Assembly (NCBI RefSeq): GCF_023715145.1
Contig: NZ_JAMBNP010000004.1
Location: 62,001 to 126,000 of the forward strand
Direction of reading: 5' to 3'
Source: Paenibacillus glycanilyticus
GTDB taxonomy: Bacteria; Bacillota; Bacilli; Paenibacillales; Paenibacillaceae
Length of the DNA stretch: 64,000 bases
The notes under the pieces were generated by a model, which saw only the letters and a list, made by a program, of their open reading frames with translations, was not told the DNA's origin and searched no databases. A program made the position numbers and the translations under genes. Of this stretch, positions 42,621 through 52,576 are shown one piece after another (position 1 is the first letter of the stretch; every line of letters starts with the position of its first letter).

Positions 42621-42784
42621 GCCATCTCCTCCGATCCTGATTAAGATGACTCTTCATCCGGACCTCCCTCTCCCATGAGGTGTATTCTGTTCTGTATAAG
42701 GATATTCCGGCTCATTTGCAATTAGAATACAAGCTTGCGGGATTAATCCTAATTCAGCCCCGCTTCGTCTCCGCGAAGGACAAA

Positions 42785-43387
42785 CTATTCTCCCTTTAGT
42801 CCGTAGGTTTGCAACGGACCAAAGGTGGCCATCCGGGTTATCAATAAAGCCATCTCTCGCGGAGAAATCTGCATGCCGTGCTCCAGCCAGTGCTGTATGA
42901 CTCCTAAATTCGCGGATGCCAAATAAGCGATAATGAACTCTCGCGGCATCGCGATTTGATCGGACTGAAGCAAAGACAGCTTATTGAAGATATGCTGCAG
43001 CATAATCTGTTTCACTTGGACGGGATAAGCCGGATCGCCTTTGGGTCCCAGCAGAACTTTGAAAAATACCGCATGCTGGGTAAAGAAATCGAACAATTCC
43101 AGGAAAACCGGATGAGGTTCGTTACGCGCGGCAAAATTCATGATATGAACAGGGTCTATGTCGCTTACGATTTCCAGAATGTCTTTGAGCATATCCTCCT
43201 TGCTCCGTTCCAGCAAATCGTATTTATCGCGGTAGTGCAAATAAAAGGTGCTTCGATTTAAGCCGGCCTGCTGCATCAAATCTCGAATGGTGATGGCTTC
43301 TAAACCTTTCTCCTCCAATAACTCGATTAGCGCATTTCGAAGCATCAGCTTCGTTCTGTAGATTCGGGGATCCGTCTTTTCCTGCAT
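42785..43387 (-). CDS. TetR/AcrR family regulator
   Basis: About 200 residues. HTH near the N-terminus (KLMLRNALIELLEEKGLEAI, AGLNRSTFYLHYRDKYDLLE), of the type seen in YbiH/YxaF-like TetR proteins with a TetR_C_7-like domain. Start at 43387 follows GGAGAGAGG; 43405 is also in frame. It is divergent from two tandem small membrane-protein genes and is their likely regulator. Confidence 0.88.
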   Translation of the reverse strand: MQEKTDPRIYRTKLMLRNALIELLEEKGLEAITIRDLMQQAGLNRSTFYLHYRDKYDLLERSKEDMLKDILEIVSDIDPVHIMNFAARNEPHPVFLELFDFFTQHAVFFKVLLGPKGDPAYPVQVKQIMLQHIFNKLSLLQSDQIAMPREFIIAYLASANLGVIQHWLEHGMQISPREMALLITRMATFGPLQTYGLKGE

Positions 43388-43608
43388 GCTTTTTCCTCTC
43401 TCCATAAACTTTTTTTTGAACTAATGGACATCTCTATGCGGTGTGTCGGGTAGTAGACTTTTAAGGGCATCTTGATCATTGAATTTAACCTCCTTCTCAT
43501 TATAATTAACTGTGTGACGACTAATCAACATGAAGTCGATTAAATAGGAGGATCCTAGATGAGATCGCCGCCATCAACGTCCGATAACGTTAGAGGGAGA
43601 TGTTGAAC

Positions 43609-43755
43609 ATGAGGGAGTCGACAAGAAAATGGCTTAGTTGGATTGGCATCGTGTTAGCTATTATCGGAATGTTTTATGCCCCTGTATGGATGGGAAGCAT
43701 TGCCGTAACCCTGGGACTTATCTGCATGGCTACCGGTCAAACTCCTGTTCGTTAA
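43609..43755 (+). CDS. Small membrane protein, copy 1 of tandem pair (48 aa)
   Basis: A 48-residue protein with one or two hydrophobic helices: KWLSWIGIVLAIIGMFYAPV and WMGSIAVTLGLICMA, ending TGQTPVR. It is clearly paralogous to the next gene, including the leader GGGAGATGTTGAA before the ATG. It lacks the third segment and the TPKKG turn of copy 2, so it is a shortened copy. Function unknown; membrane insertion inferred. Confidence 0.7.
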   Translation: MRESTRKWLSWIGIVLAIIGMFYAPVWMGSIAVTLGLICMATGQTPVR

Positions 43756-43862
43756 CAATAGCAATATACTGTCCGGTTGCCGCGTTGTCACATACCTACC
43801 TTGCTTTGCTTCTCAAAAGCAATTACTTGATATACAAATCAAATTTGATGGAGATGTTGAAG

Positions 43863-44066
43863 ATGAACGTGAATGAAATGACAGGAAAATGGCTTGGCTG
43901 GATCGGTATCGTATTAGCAGTTATCGGGTTTTTCTATGCTCCCGTGTGGATGGGCTGCATTGCGGTAGTGCTTGGAATCGTTGGTTTAGTAACCCCCAAA
44001 AAAGGACTGGCGTGGTGGTCGATTGGTCTAGGAGTAATTGCGTTAATCCTTCCTATCTTTATATAA
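43863..44066 (+). CDS. Small membrane protein, copy 2 of tandem pair (67 aa)
   Basis: A 67-residue protein with two to three hydrophobic segments: KWLGWIGIVLAVIGFFYAPV, WMGCIAVVLGIVGLVTPKKG, LAWWSIGLGVIALILPIFI. It repeats copy 1 (43609) in its first 40 residues and keeps the same GGAGATGTTGAA leader before the ATG. Two blocks of similar glycine-rich helix suggest a DUF4190-like small membrane fold, but I do not assign a family. Probably under control of the divergent TetR regulator. Terminator at 44139. Confidence 0.75.
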   Translation: MNVNEMTGKWLGWIGIVLAVIGFFYAPVWMGCIAVVLGIVGLVTPKKGLAWWSIGLGVIALILPIFI

Positions 44067-44138
44067 GTAAGATCGGAACGTAGATGTAAAGGTAGGTATG
44101 CGACATCTTGGCAACCCTTGCTGAGCAAGGAGGAAGCA

Positions 44139-44180
44139 AAAAGAACCTTCAAATCGATGAATTTGAAGGTTCTTTTGTTT
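44139..44180. terminator. Bidirectional terminator
   Basis: Sixteen-base-pair stem AAAAGAACCTTCAAAT / ATTTGAAGGTTCTTTT with a six-base loop and T tract. Confidence 0.92.
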
Positions 44181-44204
44181 ATCAGCAGCAGCTTAGCTGC
44201 TTTC

Positions 44205-44432
44205 CTAGACGTGTCCGAATTTCTCCCGCAATTCCTGCTGCAGCTGCGCAAGCGCCGCTGAATGTTTTAGAAGCTTTTCCGTATGCTTAAACCGCAAACC
44301 TTCCACAAATTCGCTAGGCTGCATTTTATCGATTAGATTCAGCATTTCCCGTTCGAACTCACAGCGGCGCATTCTTCGCTCGATATGACGCTCTAACACG
44401 ACTTCGGCAATCGATTTGAGCTTCTTCTCCAT
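44205..44432 (-). CDS. Hypothetical protein (75 aa)
   Basis: A highly charged, helical small protein starting MEKKLKSIAEVVLERHIERR and ending HSAALAQLQQELREKFGHV. No family recognised. Start at 44432 is set by GGAGGTGG five bases upstream. It lies between two strong terminators and is its own unit. Confidence 0.7.
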   Translation of the reverse strand: MEKKLKSIAEVVLERHIERRMRRCEFEREMLNLIDKMQPSEFVEGLRFKHTEKLLKHSAALAQLQQELREKFGHV

Positions 44433-44489
44433 CGATTCCACCTCCACCACATTATATGCGCCGGCAAGGCGTGGGCATAAAGTATACGC

Positions 44490-44535
44490 AAAAAAGCCTC
44501 CCGGGCCATGATGAAACGGACCGGGAGGCTTTTTT
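44490..44535. terminator. Bidirectional terminator
   Basis: Fifteen-base-pair stem AAAAAAGCCTCCCGG / CCGGGAGGCTTTTTT with a 16-base loop, between the 75-residue gene's promoter side and the cupin gene's end. Confidence 0.9.
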
Positions 44536-44540
44536 GCTTT

Positions 44541-45032
44541 TTATTTTGCAAGAGGCGGACCTGTGAAGATGACCTGATATTTGGTTCGGGACATTTCTAT
44601 AATTTCATCAATGGACTTCCCGACCGAATCCTGAAAGGCAAGCTCGTCTCCGGCTGGCGTAAACGTAATCTGCAGATGTAATGGAGTATCGCCAAAATTA
44701 GCGAACGTATGGCGAATCCCTTTTGGAACAACCACGATATCTCCCGCTTCTGCATCGAACTCTTTCCCGTCAACATGGAAACGGGCCTTCCCTTCAACGA
44801 CGCGGAATATCTCATCCGTTCTTTGATGAATGTGAATTGGCGGTCCATATGACGGTCCGTTCGAAGGATTCTTCCTTAGATCCAAGATGGCATATGCGCC
44901 ATTCGTATCCTCGCCCTTTACCCGAATACAGATGCTCTCTCCCGGGACATGATCGACTTGGTTCCATACGATTTCTTCGTTCCTATGGAAAACGGAATGG
45001 CGCTCATCCGTTGTTTTTTGTACCTTTGACAT
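44541..45032 (-). CDS. Cupin domain protein
   Basis: A 163-residue protein with one conserved beta-barrel cupin. Motif 1 is GPPIHIHQRTDEIFRVVEG (His-His-Glu metal ligands) and motif 2 is GDIVVVPKGIRHTFANFG (last His ligand). It resembles quercetin-dioxygenase-like small cupins. Start at 45032 follows GGGGAG at seven bases; the longer frame to 45110 overlaps the promoter region. A Crp-family gene lies upstream in the same direction. Confidence 0.85.
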   Translation of the reverse strand: MSKVQKTTDERHSVFHRNEEIVWNQVDHVPGESICIRVKGEDTNGAYAILDLRKNPSNGPSYGPPIHIHQRTDEIFRVVEGKARFHVDGKEFDAEAGDIVVVPKGIRHTFANFGDTPLHLQITFTPAGDELAFQDSVGKSIDEIIEMSRTKYQVIFTGPPLAK

Positions 45033-45161
45033 GCTGTTTCTCCCCTGCCTCTCTTCTTTCACTTGGATTTTAGCAAGAAGAGGAACAGCGGAAAATCTGT
45101 GGAAAGTCATGTGTTTGTCTATAAAAAAACAAAAATTTTCTGTCGCGGAACATGATACATT

Positions 45162-45875
45162 TTATGCTCTATGCCATAAGTCATGTCCATGCTCCGATTC
45201 GTTCAGAATTTTCTCCGCGTTAACTTTAATCGATTTCCGTCCCGTTACGATTATTCCTTCGTTGGAAAGCTCCTGCAGAACAATGGAAACGGCTTCTCTG
45301 GAAGCACCGATCATATTGGCCAGCTCTTGATGGGTAAGGGGCAAATCGATTTTCTGATACCCGTCATTATCCTTGCCGAACTTATTCGATAATTTTGCGA
45401 GCAGGAAATGTACTTTGCCTCGAAGATCCTTTAATGTGAGCTTTTCCAGCATTTCGTCTCGCTCTTTCAACCGCGTGCTTAATTCCTTCAGAATCCGTAG
45501 CGTCAATTCCGGAAATCTAATTAACAAATCCTCAAAGGGTTGTTTTTGTACGGAGCAAATACACGCGTCTTCAATAACTTCAATATAATTGCCATGCGTC
45601 CCCAAAGAGAAGGAGTCGCTTTCTCCAAACATGCTCCCTGGGCTTAGTATGCCGACAGTATATTGCTTTCCTGCCGTATTCGTCTTATAAAGGCGCAGCT
45701 TTCCCGTAATAACAAAAGACAAACCCGAGCTTTCGGCTCCGGGGGTTTGAATGACCGTTTTTTTAGCTGGAAAAGAAAAGTCCTTTTCCGAAGCGATTTG
45801 GTCAAGCTCCTTCAATATCTCGGCTGGAAGAGACAAGAAAAGCTTAAATGACGATAATTTGAATGGTGATTGCAT
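45162..45875 (-). CDS. Crp/Fnr family transcriptional regulator
   Basis: A 237-residue regulator: cyclic-nucleotide-binding-like beta-barrel (GLSFVITGKLRLYKTNTAGK, GILSPGSMFGESDSFSLGTH), long dimer helix (LKERDEMLEKLTLKDLRGKV) and winged HTH (LTHQELANMIGASREAVSIV). No Fnr-type cysteine cluster is seen, so it is not an obvious oxygen sensor. The ribosome site is weak. The cupin gene lies 129 bases downstream. Confidence 0.9.
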   Translation of the reverse strand: MQSPFKLSSFKLFLSLPAEILKELDQIASEKDFSFPAKKTVIQTPGAESSGLSFVITGKLRLYKTNTAGKQYTVGILSPGSMFGESDSFSLGTHGNYIEVIEDACICSVQKQPFEDLLIRFPELTLRILKELSTRLKERDEMLEKLTLKDLRGKVHFLLAKLSNKFGKDNDGYQKIDLPLTHQELANMIGASREAVSIVLQELSNEGIIVTGRKSIKVNAEKILNESEHGHDLWHRA

Positions 45876-45984
45876 AGGCTGTTACCCGTTCTTGGATAGA
45901 ATAAGTTCTGCATTTATATTGCGCGATGTAAGGATCAAACATTCAGACCAATCATTCATTTCCGTAAATTATTGGCATGGTTTT

Positions 45985-46199
45985 CTTTGTACGCCACCAA
46001 TGAACCCGTAACGCTCTTAATCGCCACAACCGTGAACTTAGGCGAATTTTTCATTGAAATCGGTCGTCCGGCAGAGTCCGTGCAGCCTGGTCCTCCAGAT
46101 CTTGCCGTTCTGCAGAATTTCGTGGAAAAATCTATCGCCTACGGCTATTGGCTCGGCACGCCTGAAGATAACGCAGGTATTGGAATTAAACGGGGCTAA
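45985..46199 (+). pseudogene. C-terminal remnant of a cupin protein
   Basis: About 70 codons match the end of a different cupin family: NEPVTLLIATTVNLGEFFIE, then IGRPAESVQPGPPD and a terminal IAYGYWLGTPEDNAGIGIKR. The barrel with its metal-binding histidines and a proper start are missing. The open frame begins at an ATG at 45972 without a ribosome site. I call it a truncated pseudogene. Confidence 0.6.
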
Positions 46200-46231
46200 G
46201 ACAACGCGCTTAGATTAATAAAGCCCTCATT

Positions 46232-47113
46232 CTATCCGCTAAGGATAGCTTGGGGGCCATTTATTTCTCCGGCAAATCCCACATATTCGGGAGACCTGAG
46301 CCTATTGTTCGAGGTCCAGTTACGGAACCTTACCTTCACCTTAAGTATGGGCTTTACATATACGTAGTGCTTATCCTGACCTGTAATAATCGATGAAGCC
46401 GCTTTGAAGAATGCTTTCCTTGCCTCAACGGGTACGGATAAATCAATAATGCCTGCGTGCTGACCCTCATATTCCACCAGCCAGCCAAATTCGTTCCGAC
46501 TATAGCCGCTTATGGCAACTTCAGCGTATTGATAATTCATGACTTTAAGCCAGCTCTCGGATCGTTTGCCAACGTATTTGGAGTTCTTTCTTTTTGCCAC
46601 GATCCCATCTAATCCCTTATGCTTGATCGCTTTATAAAGCGCTATGCCCTGCTGCTCGATAGACAAGGTTAAATGGTAATAATGGTTAGGGATAAGTACT
46701 TGCGCAAGGATCTCTTTACGCTTAAGTAGCGGCAAATGGATTAAACTTTTGCCGTTTAGGTACAATATATCGAACGCGAAATATTGAACGGGATGTGTTC
46801 TTGAAGCTTCTCTGATCTTCGTCTGCTTGCCTAATTGAAATCTTTGGATTAGTCCTTCGAAGTCATTTGTGCCATCTTCCCGAACGCGTACAACCTCGCC
46901 GTCAAGCACAACGTCCATATGACTGTCTACCGGAACATTGAACAATTCCGGATACTGTCTCGTGACGTCGTTGTTGTGTCTGGTGTACATATTAACTTGC
47001 CCTTTAATAAAAGAAACAATAAGGCGTTGACCATCAAATTTAGGTTCAAATAAATAGTCATTGGAGTCAAAAGGTTCCTCTGCTTTATTCAATAGCATCG
47101 GCGAGATGAACAT
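46232..47113 (-). CDS. ATP-dependent DNA ligase (stand-alone ligase domain)
   Basis: A 293-residue ligase with nucleotidyltransferase and OB domains. Adenylated lysine K25 is in motif I (FEPKFDGQRL); motif III is YFAFDILYLNG, motif IV GLDGIVAKRKNS and motif V SWLKVMNYQYAEV. It corresponds to the LigD/LigC-type ligase module without the polymerase and nuclease modules of LigD. No ku gene is adjacent. Start at 47113 has GAGAGGGG upstream; ATG at 47122 is too close to that site. Confidence 0.9.
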   Translation of the reverse strand: MFISPMLLNKAEEPFDSNDYLFEPKFDGQRLIVSFIKGQVNMYTRHNNDVTRQYPELFNVPVDSHMDVVLDGEVVRVREDGTNDFEGLIQRFQLGKQTKIREASRTHPVQYFAFDILYLNGKSLIHLPLLKRKEILAQVLIPNHYYHLTLSIEQQGIALYKAIKHKGLDGIVAKRKNSKYVGKRSESWLKVMNYQYAEVAISGYSRNEFGWLVEYEGQHAGIIDLSVPVEARKAFFKAASSIITGQDKHYVYVKPILKVKVRFRNWTSNNRLRSPEYVGFAGEINGPQAILSG

Positions 47114-47206
47114 AAAAAACATCCCCTCTCATCCCACGATTATACCATCGTTATTAACGCGTTCTCGATGGTAAGTGTATGGAATGGAGGGGAATTAATA
47201 GGGTGA

Positions 47207-47425
47207 TTAGAATTTTCTTGCTGCTCCGCCGCTAAGCGATTGCTCTGCCATTTGAACCAAACGTTTCGTAATGTTACCGCCAATCGTACCCGCTTCACGA
47301 GTCGTCAGATTGCCGTTGTAGCCTTCTGACAGCTGGATGCCATGCTCGGTTGCCACCTCGTATTTCATGCGCGAGATTGCTGCTTGTGCTTGCGGTACAA
47401 CAAGATTGTTGGATTGTTTAGCCAT
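47207..47425 (-). CDS. Alpha/beta-type small acid-soluble spore protein
   Basis: A 72-residue SASP that coats DNA in dormant spores and is degraded in germination. Signatures: ISRMKYEVATEHGIQL, with the GPR protease site next to EVATE, and GGNITKRLVQMAEQSL. AAGGAG lies nine bases before the ATG at 47425. Expected to be expressed in the forespore under sigma-G. Confidence 0.95.
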   Translation of the reverse strand: MAKQSNNLVVPQAQAAISRMKYEVATEHGIQLSEGYNGNLTTREAGTIGGNITKRLVQMAEQSLSGGAARKF

Positions 47426-47490
47426 AATAGTCAACTCCTTCTTGGATGTGAGGTTATTTTGCGGAGTTGTTGGAAATTTATGCGTGTCAT

Positions 47491-47537
47491 AAAATAAAAG
47501 CTTTGGCAGCCTGTTTCATTTTGCGTGAAGCTGCCAA
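47491..47537 (-). terminator. Terminator overlapping the HTH gene's end
   Basis: Stem TTGGCAGC / GCTGCCAA whose arms span the stop codon of the gene ending at 47516, followed on the minus strand by CTTTTATTTTATG. Confidence 0.7.
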
Positions 47538-47737
47538 CCCGGAACCACCTTAACCACGTTTAGCGTCTCTTCCCATTCAATGAACCGCTCCTCTTGCAAG
47601 CGTTCCAGCGCCTTCCGGATCTGGCCCGCTTCCCTCCCGGCTAACCGCGCCAACTCGGGAATAAGTATACGAGCGTTCTGATGACCGTTCCTGTTATATA
47701 GAATTCGCAGCAGCTTACGCTCCGTATCGTTCAACAT
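47516..47737 (-). CDS. Small winged-helix DNA-binding protein (73 aa)
   Basis: Starts MLNDTERKLLRILYNRN and has a helix-turn-helix typical of MarR/IclR-like wHTH proteins (IPELARLAGREAGQIRKALE), then a short wing (EEETLNVVKVV-like region). It follows the WYL-like small gene by one base, so the pair is one operon. Targets unknown. Confidence 0.75.
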   Translation of the reverse strand: MLNDTERKLLRILYNRNGHQNARILIPELARLAGREAGQIRKALERLQEERFIEWEETLNVVKVVPGWQLHAK

Positions 47738-47738
47738 A

Positions 47739-47936
47739 TTAAGCGCCTACTTTCTTTTGGGTTATTTCAACGTCAACGATCCCATCAAGATTAAATACGC
47801 GAATGGCTTGTGCCTGGAAGCAATACGCCTTCAGCCGGCCCGCTTTCACCGAAATGACGCGCACATCCCGAATACTCACATCACGTTTGCGATTAATGTA
47901 AATTAGCTGCACAATCTTGCCAATATACTTCTCCAT
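47739..47936 (-). CDS. Small WYL-like protein (65 aa)
   Basis: Starts MEKYIGKIVQLIYINRK and contains SVKAGRLKAYCFQAQAIRVF followed by NLDGIVDVEI. The order of a strand, AYC and RVFNLDGI resembles the WYL ligand-binding domain reduced to its core. Start at 47936 is set by GAGGTG six bases upstream; GTG at 47945 overlaps that site. Together with the wHTH protein it resembles a split WYL-type regulator. Confidence 0.65.
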   Translation of the reverse strand: MEKYIGKIVQLIYINRKRDVSIRDVRVISVKAGRLKAYCFQAQAIRVFNLDGIVDVEITQKKVGA

Positions 47937-48012
47937 TCGCTTCACCTCATTAAGGACTTTTTCTTATTATACACCGAACACACGTTCTTAGTGCAAGATG
48001 AAAAATAATCCG

Positions 48013-48044
48013 AAAAAAAATGGCTGCCAGTCAACTGGCTGCCA
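48013..48044 (-). terminator. Terminator of lacZ
   Basis: Stem TGGCTGCCAGT / ACTGGCTGCCA with one mismatch, followed on the minus strand by TTTTTTTT. Confidence 0.85.
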
Positions 48045-48065
48045 TCGTGTTTTAAAGATTAAGCA

Positions 48066-51212
<3,147 letters not shown>

Positions 51213-51405
51213 TCATAAAATCATACACCGCGATCATCCTCGCTGGTGTTGTCGCGTTAAATATACTAAATAACCATAGCTATTTACAGAAACAATCCCA
51301 CGATAGTTTGCATTATATGATGGGTGCTCCGGCCACCGGGCAAAATACTCCTTTTCAAAACAAAAAGCCGCTGATAACGCGGCTGGGTGCGGGACTTCAA
51401 GCGCA

Positions 51406-51600
51406 TCAGTGACCTTTCTTTCGGATCCGTTTGTCGTGGTGTTCTCCCCATTCTTTGGCCTTGGCGGTTGCGATGGAGATAGCGCGGCTTTCGGAATAAC
51501 CGTCCTTCAGCAGCTCATTGGCAATGTCGATCGCCTTATTGCGGACCGGCGCCATGAAGTATTTGAGAGAATCGGGATAGTTTTCTTTATTCCAGGGCAT
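51406..51600 (-). CDS. YdaT-like small stress protein (64 aa)
   Basis: Begins MPWNKENYPDSLKYFMAPVR and continues KAIDIANELLKDGYSESRAI to a basic histidine-rich end. It resembles Bacillus YdaT-type general stress proteins in the PW..YP.S start and the IA..L.DGY.E.RAI helix. Start at 51600 follows GAGGAG; the longer frame is unsupported. Function of the family unknown. Confidence 0.75.
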   Translation of the reverse strand: MPWNKENYPDSLKYFMAPVRNKAIDIANELLKDGYSESRAISIATAKAKEWGEHHDKRIRKKGH

Positions 51601-51774
51601 ATTCACTCCTCCTCTGCTTTTTCTACCCTCTTTTAGACAGCTGAATGGCATTTGAATCACGGCATGTCTCAAGCAATTGGTACAAGAAATCTTAAATATA
51701 TTAACGAAATGTTAAGTTTATAAAAAAATGTAAGTATTGTTGCAACCTTTTTTTGCAAAGCCCGTCTATGAGAA

Positions 51775-51786
51775 TGGAACGTTCCA
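51775..51786. promoter_or_regulatory. Palindrome in the SLH-gene leader
   Basis: TGGAACGTTCCA is a perfect 12-base palindrome 21 bases upstream of the SLH-gene ATG. It could be an operator or a leader hairpin; no binding protein is evident. Confidence 0.4.
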
Positions 51787-51807
51787 AATACATGATGAGG
51801 TGATACC

Positions 51808-52479
51808 ATGACAAGCAAATTCAAACTCGTTACACTAGCGGCTACAGCAGTACTTACCCTATCCATTGCCGGTCAAAGCTTTGCGGCAACATCAACTACA
51901 TTCACGGATATCGCGAATGTAAGTGCTAAGGATAAAATTATTTCTTTGCAGAATAAAGGTTTGGTGCAAGGGGTTAGCCAAGACCGCTACTTGCCTGACG
52001 CTACGCTGACTGCAGCTCAAGGCATCCAGCTGATCGTAAACGCGCTTGATCTGAACATCGATACGCTTCGCTTCATTAAAGAGCCGCATGCTACGGATTA
52101 CTTCCCGAAAGCAGACAATGATGCTTGGTATGCAGATGCGCTGATCATCGCGGCGAACAATGACATTGGCTTGCCTAACGATCTGGACCCTAACAAAGTT
52201 TGGACAAAAGAGGAGTTCACTCATCAGCTGATCCTTGCGATCGAGAAGCACAGCAATCTGCCGTTGATCAAGATCATTCCGGTTGAGTTTAACGACGAAG
52301 CAGAACTTACCGACGCTTATCAAGGATCCGTTCAACGGGCTTTGGTTCTGAAAATCGCTGAGCTTGATGAAGCCGGCAACTTCAATCCTACGGATGAAAT
52401 TACGCGCGCGGATGCAGCTGTGCTCATCTACAATGCACTTGCCTATATCGATGCGGCTCCTGCTCCATCCGCTGAGTAA
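51808..52479 (+). CDS. S-layer homology domain secreted protein
   Basis: A 223-residue exported protein. A Sec signal peptide (MTSKFKLVTLAATAVLTLSI, cleavage after SFA near residue 26) is followed by SLH repeats over nearly all the rest (IISLQNKGLVQGVSQDRYLP, WTKEEFTHQLILAIEKHSNL, FNPTDEITRADAAVLIYNAL). It probably attaches to pyruvylated wall polymer. GAGGTG precedes the ATG. Confidence 0.87.
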   Translation: MTSKFKLVTLAATAVLTLSIAGQSFAATSTTFTDIANVSAKDKIISLQNKGLVQGVSQDRYLPDATLTAAQGIQLIVNALDLNIDTLRFIKEPHATDYFPKADNDAWYADALIIAANNDIGLPNDLDPNKVWTKEEFTHQLILAIEKHSNLPLIKIIPVEFNDEAELTDAYQGSVQRALVLKIAELDEAGNFNPTDEITRADAAVLIYNALAYIDAAPAPSAE

Positions 52480-52511
52480 AACAAAAACCTTATTCAGAGG
52501 AAACAAAAATC

Positions 52512-52540
52512 CCCGATTCTCCAAGAGAATCGGGTTTTTC
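52512..52540 (+). terminator. Terminator after the SLH gene
   Basis: Stem CCCGATTCTC / GAGAATCGGG with a three-base loop followed by TTTTTC. Confidence 0.92.
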
Positions 52541-52576
52541 GGTTTTGATTAGAGACGAGTTTTGTTTTCTTGCCCA

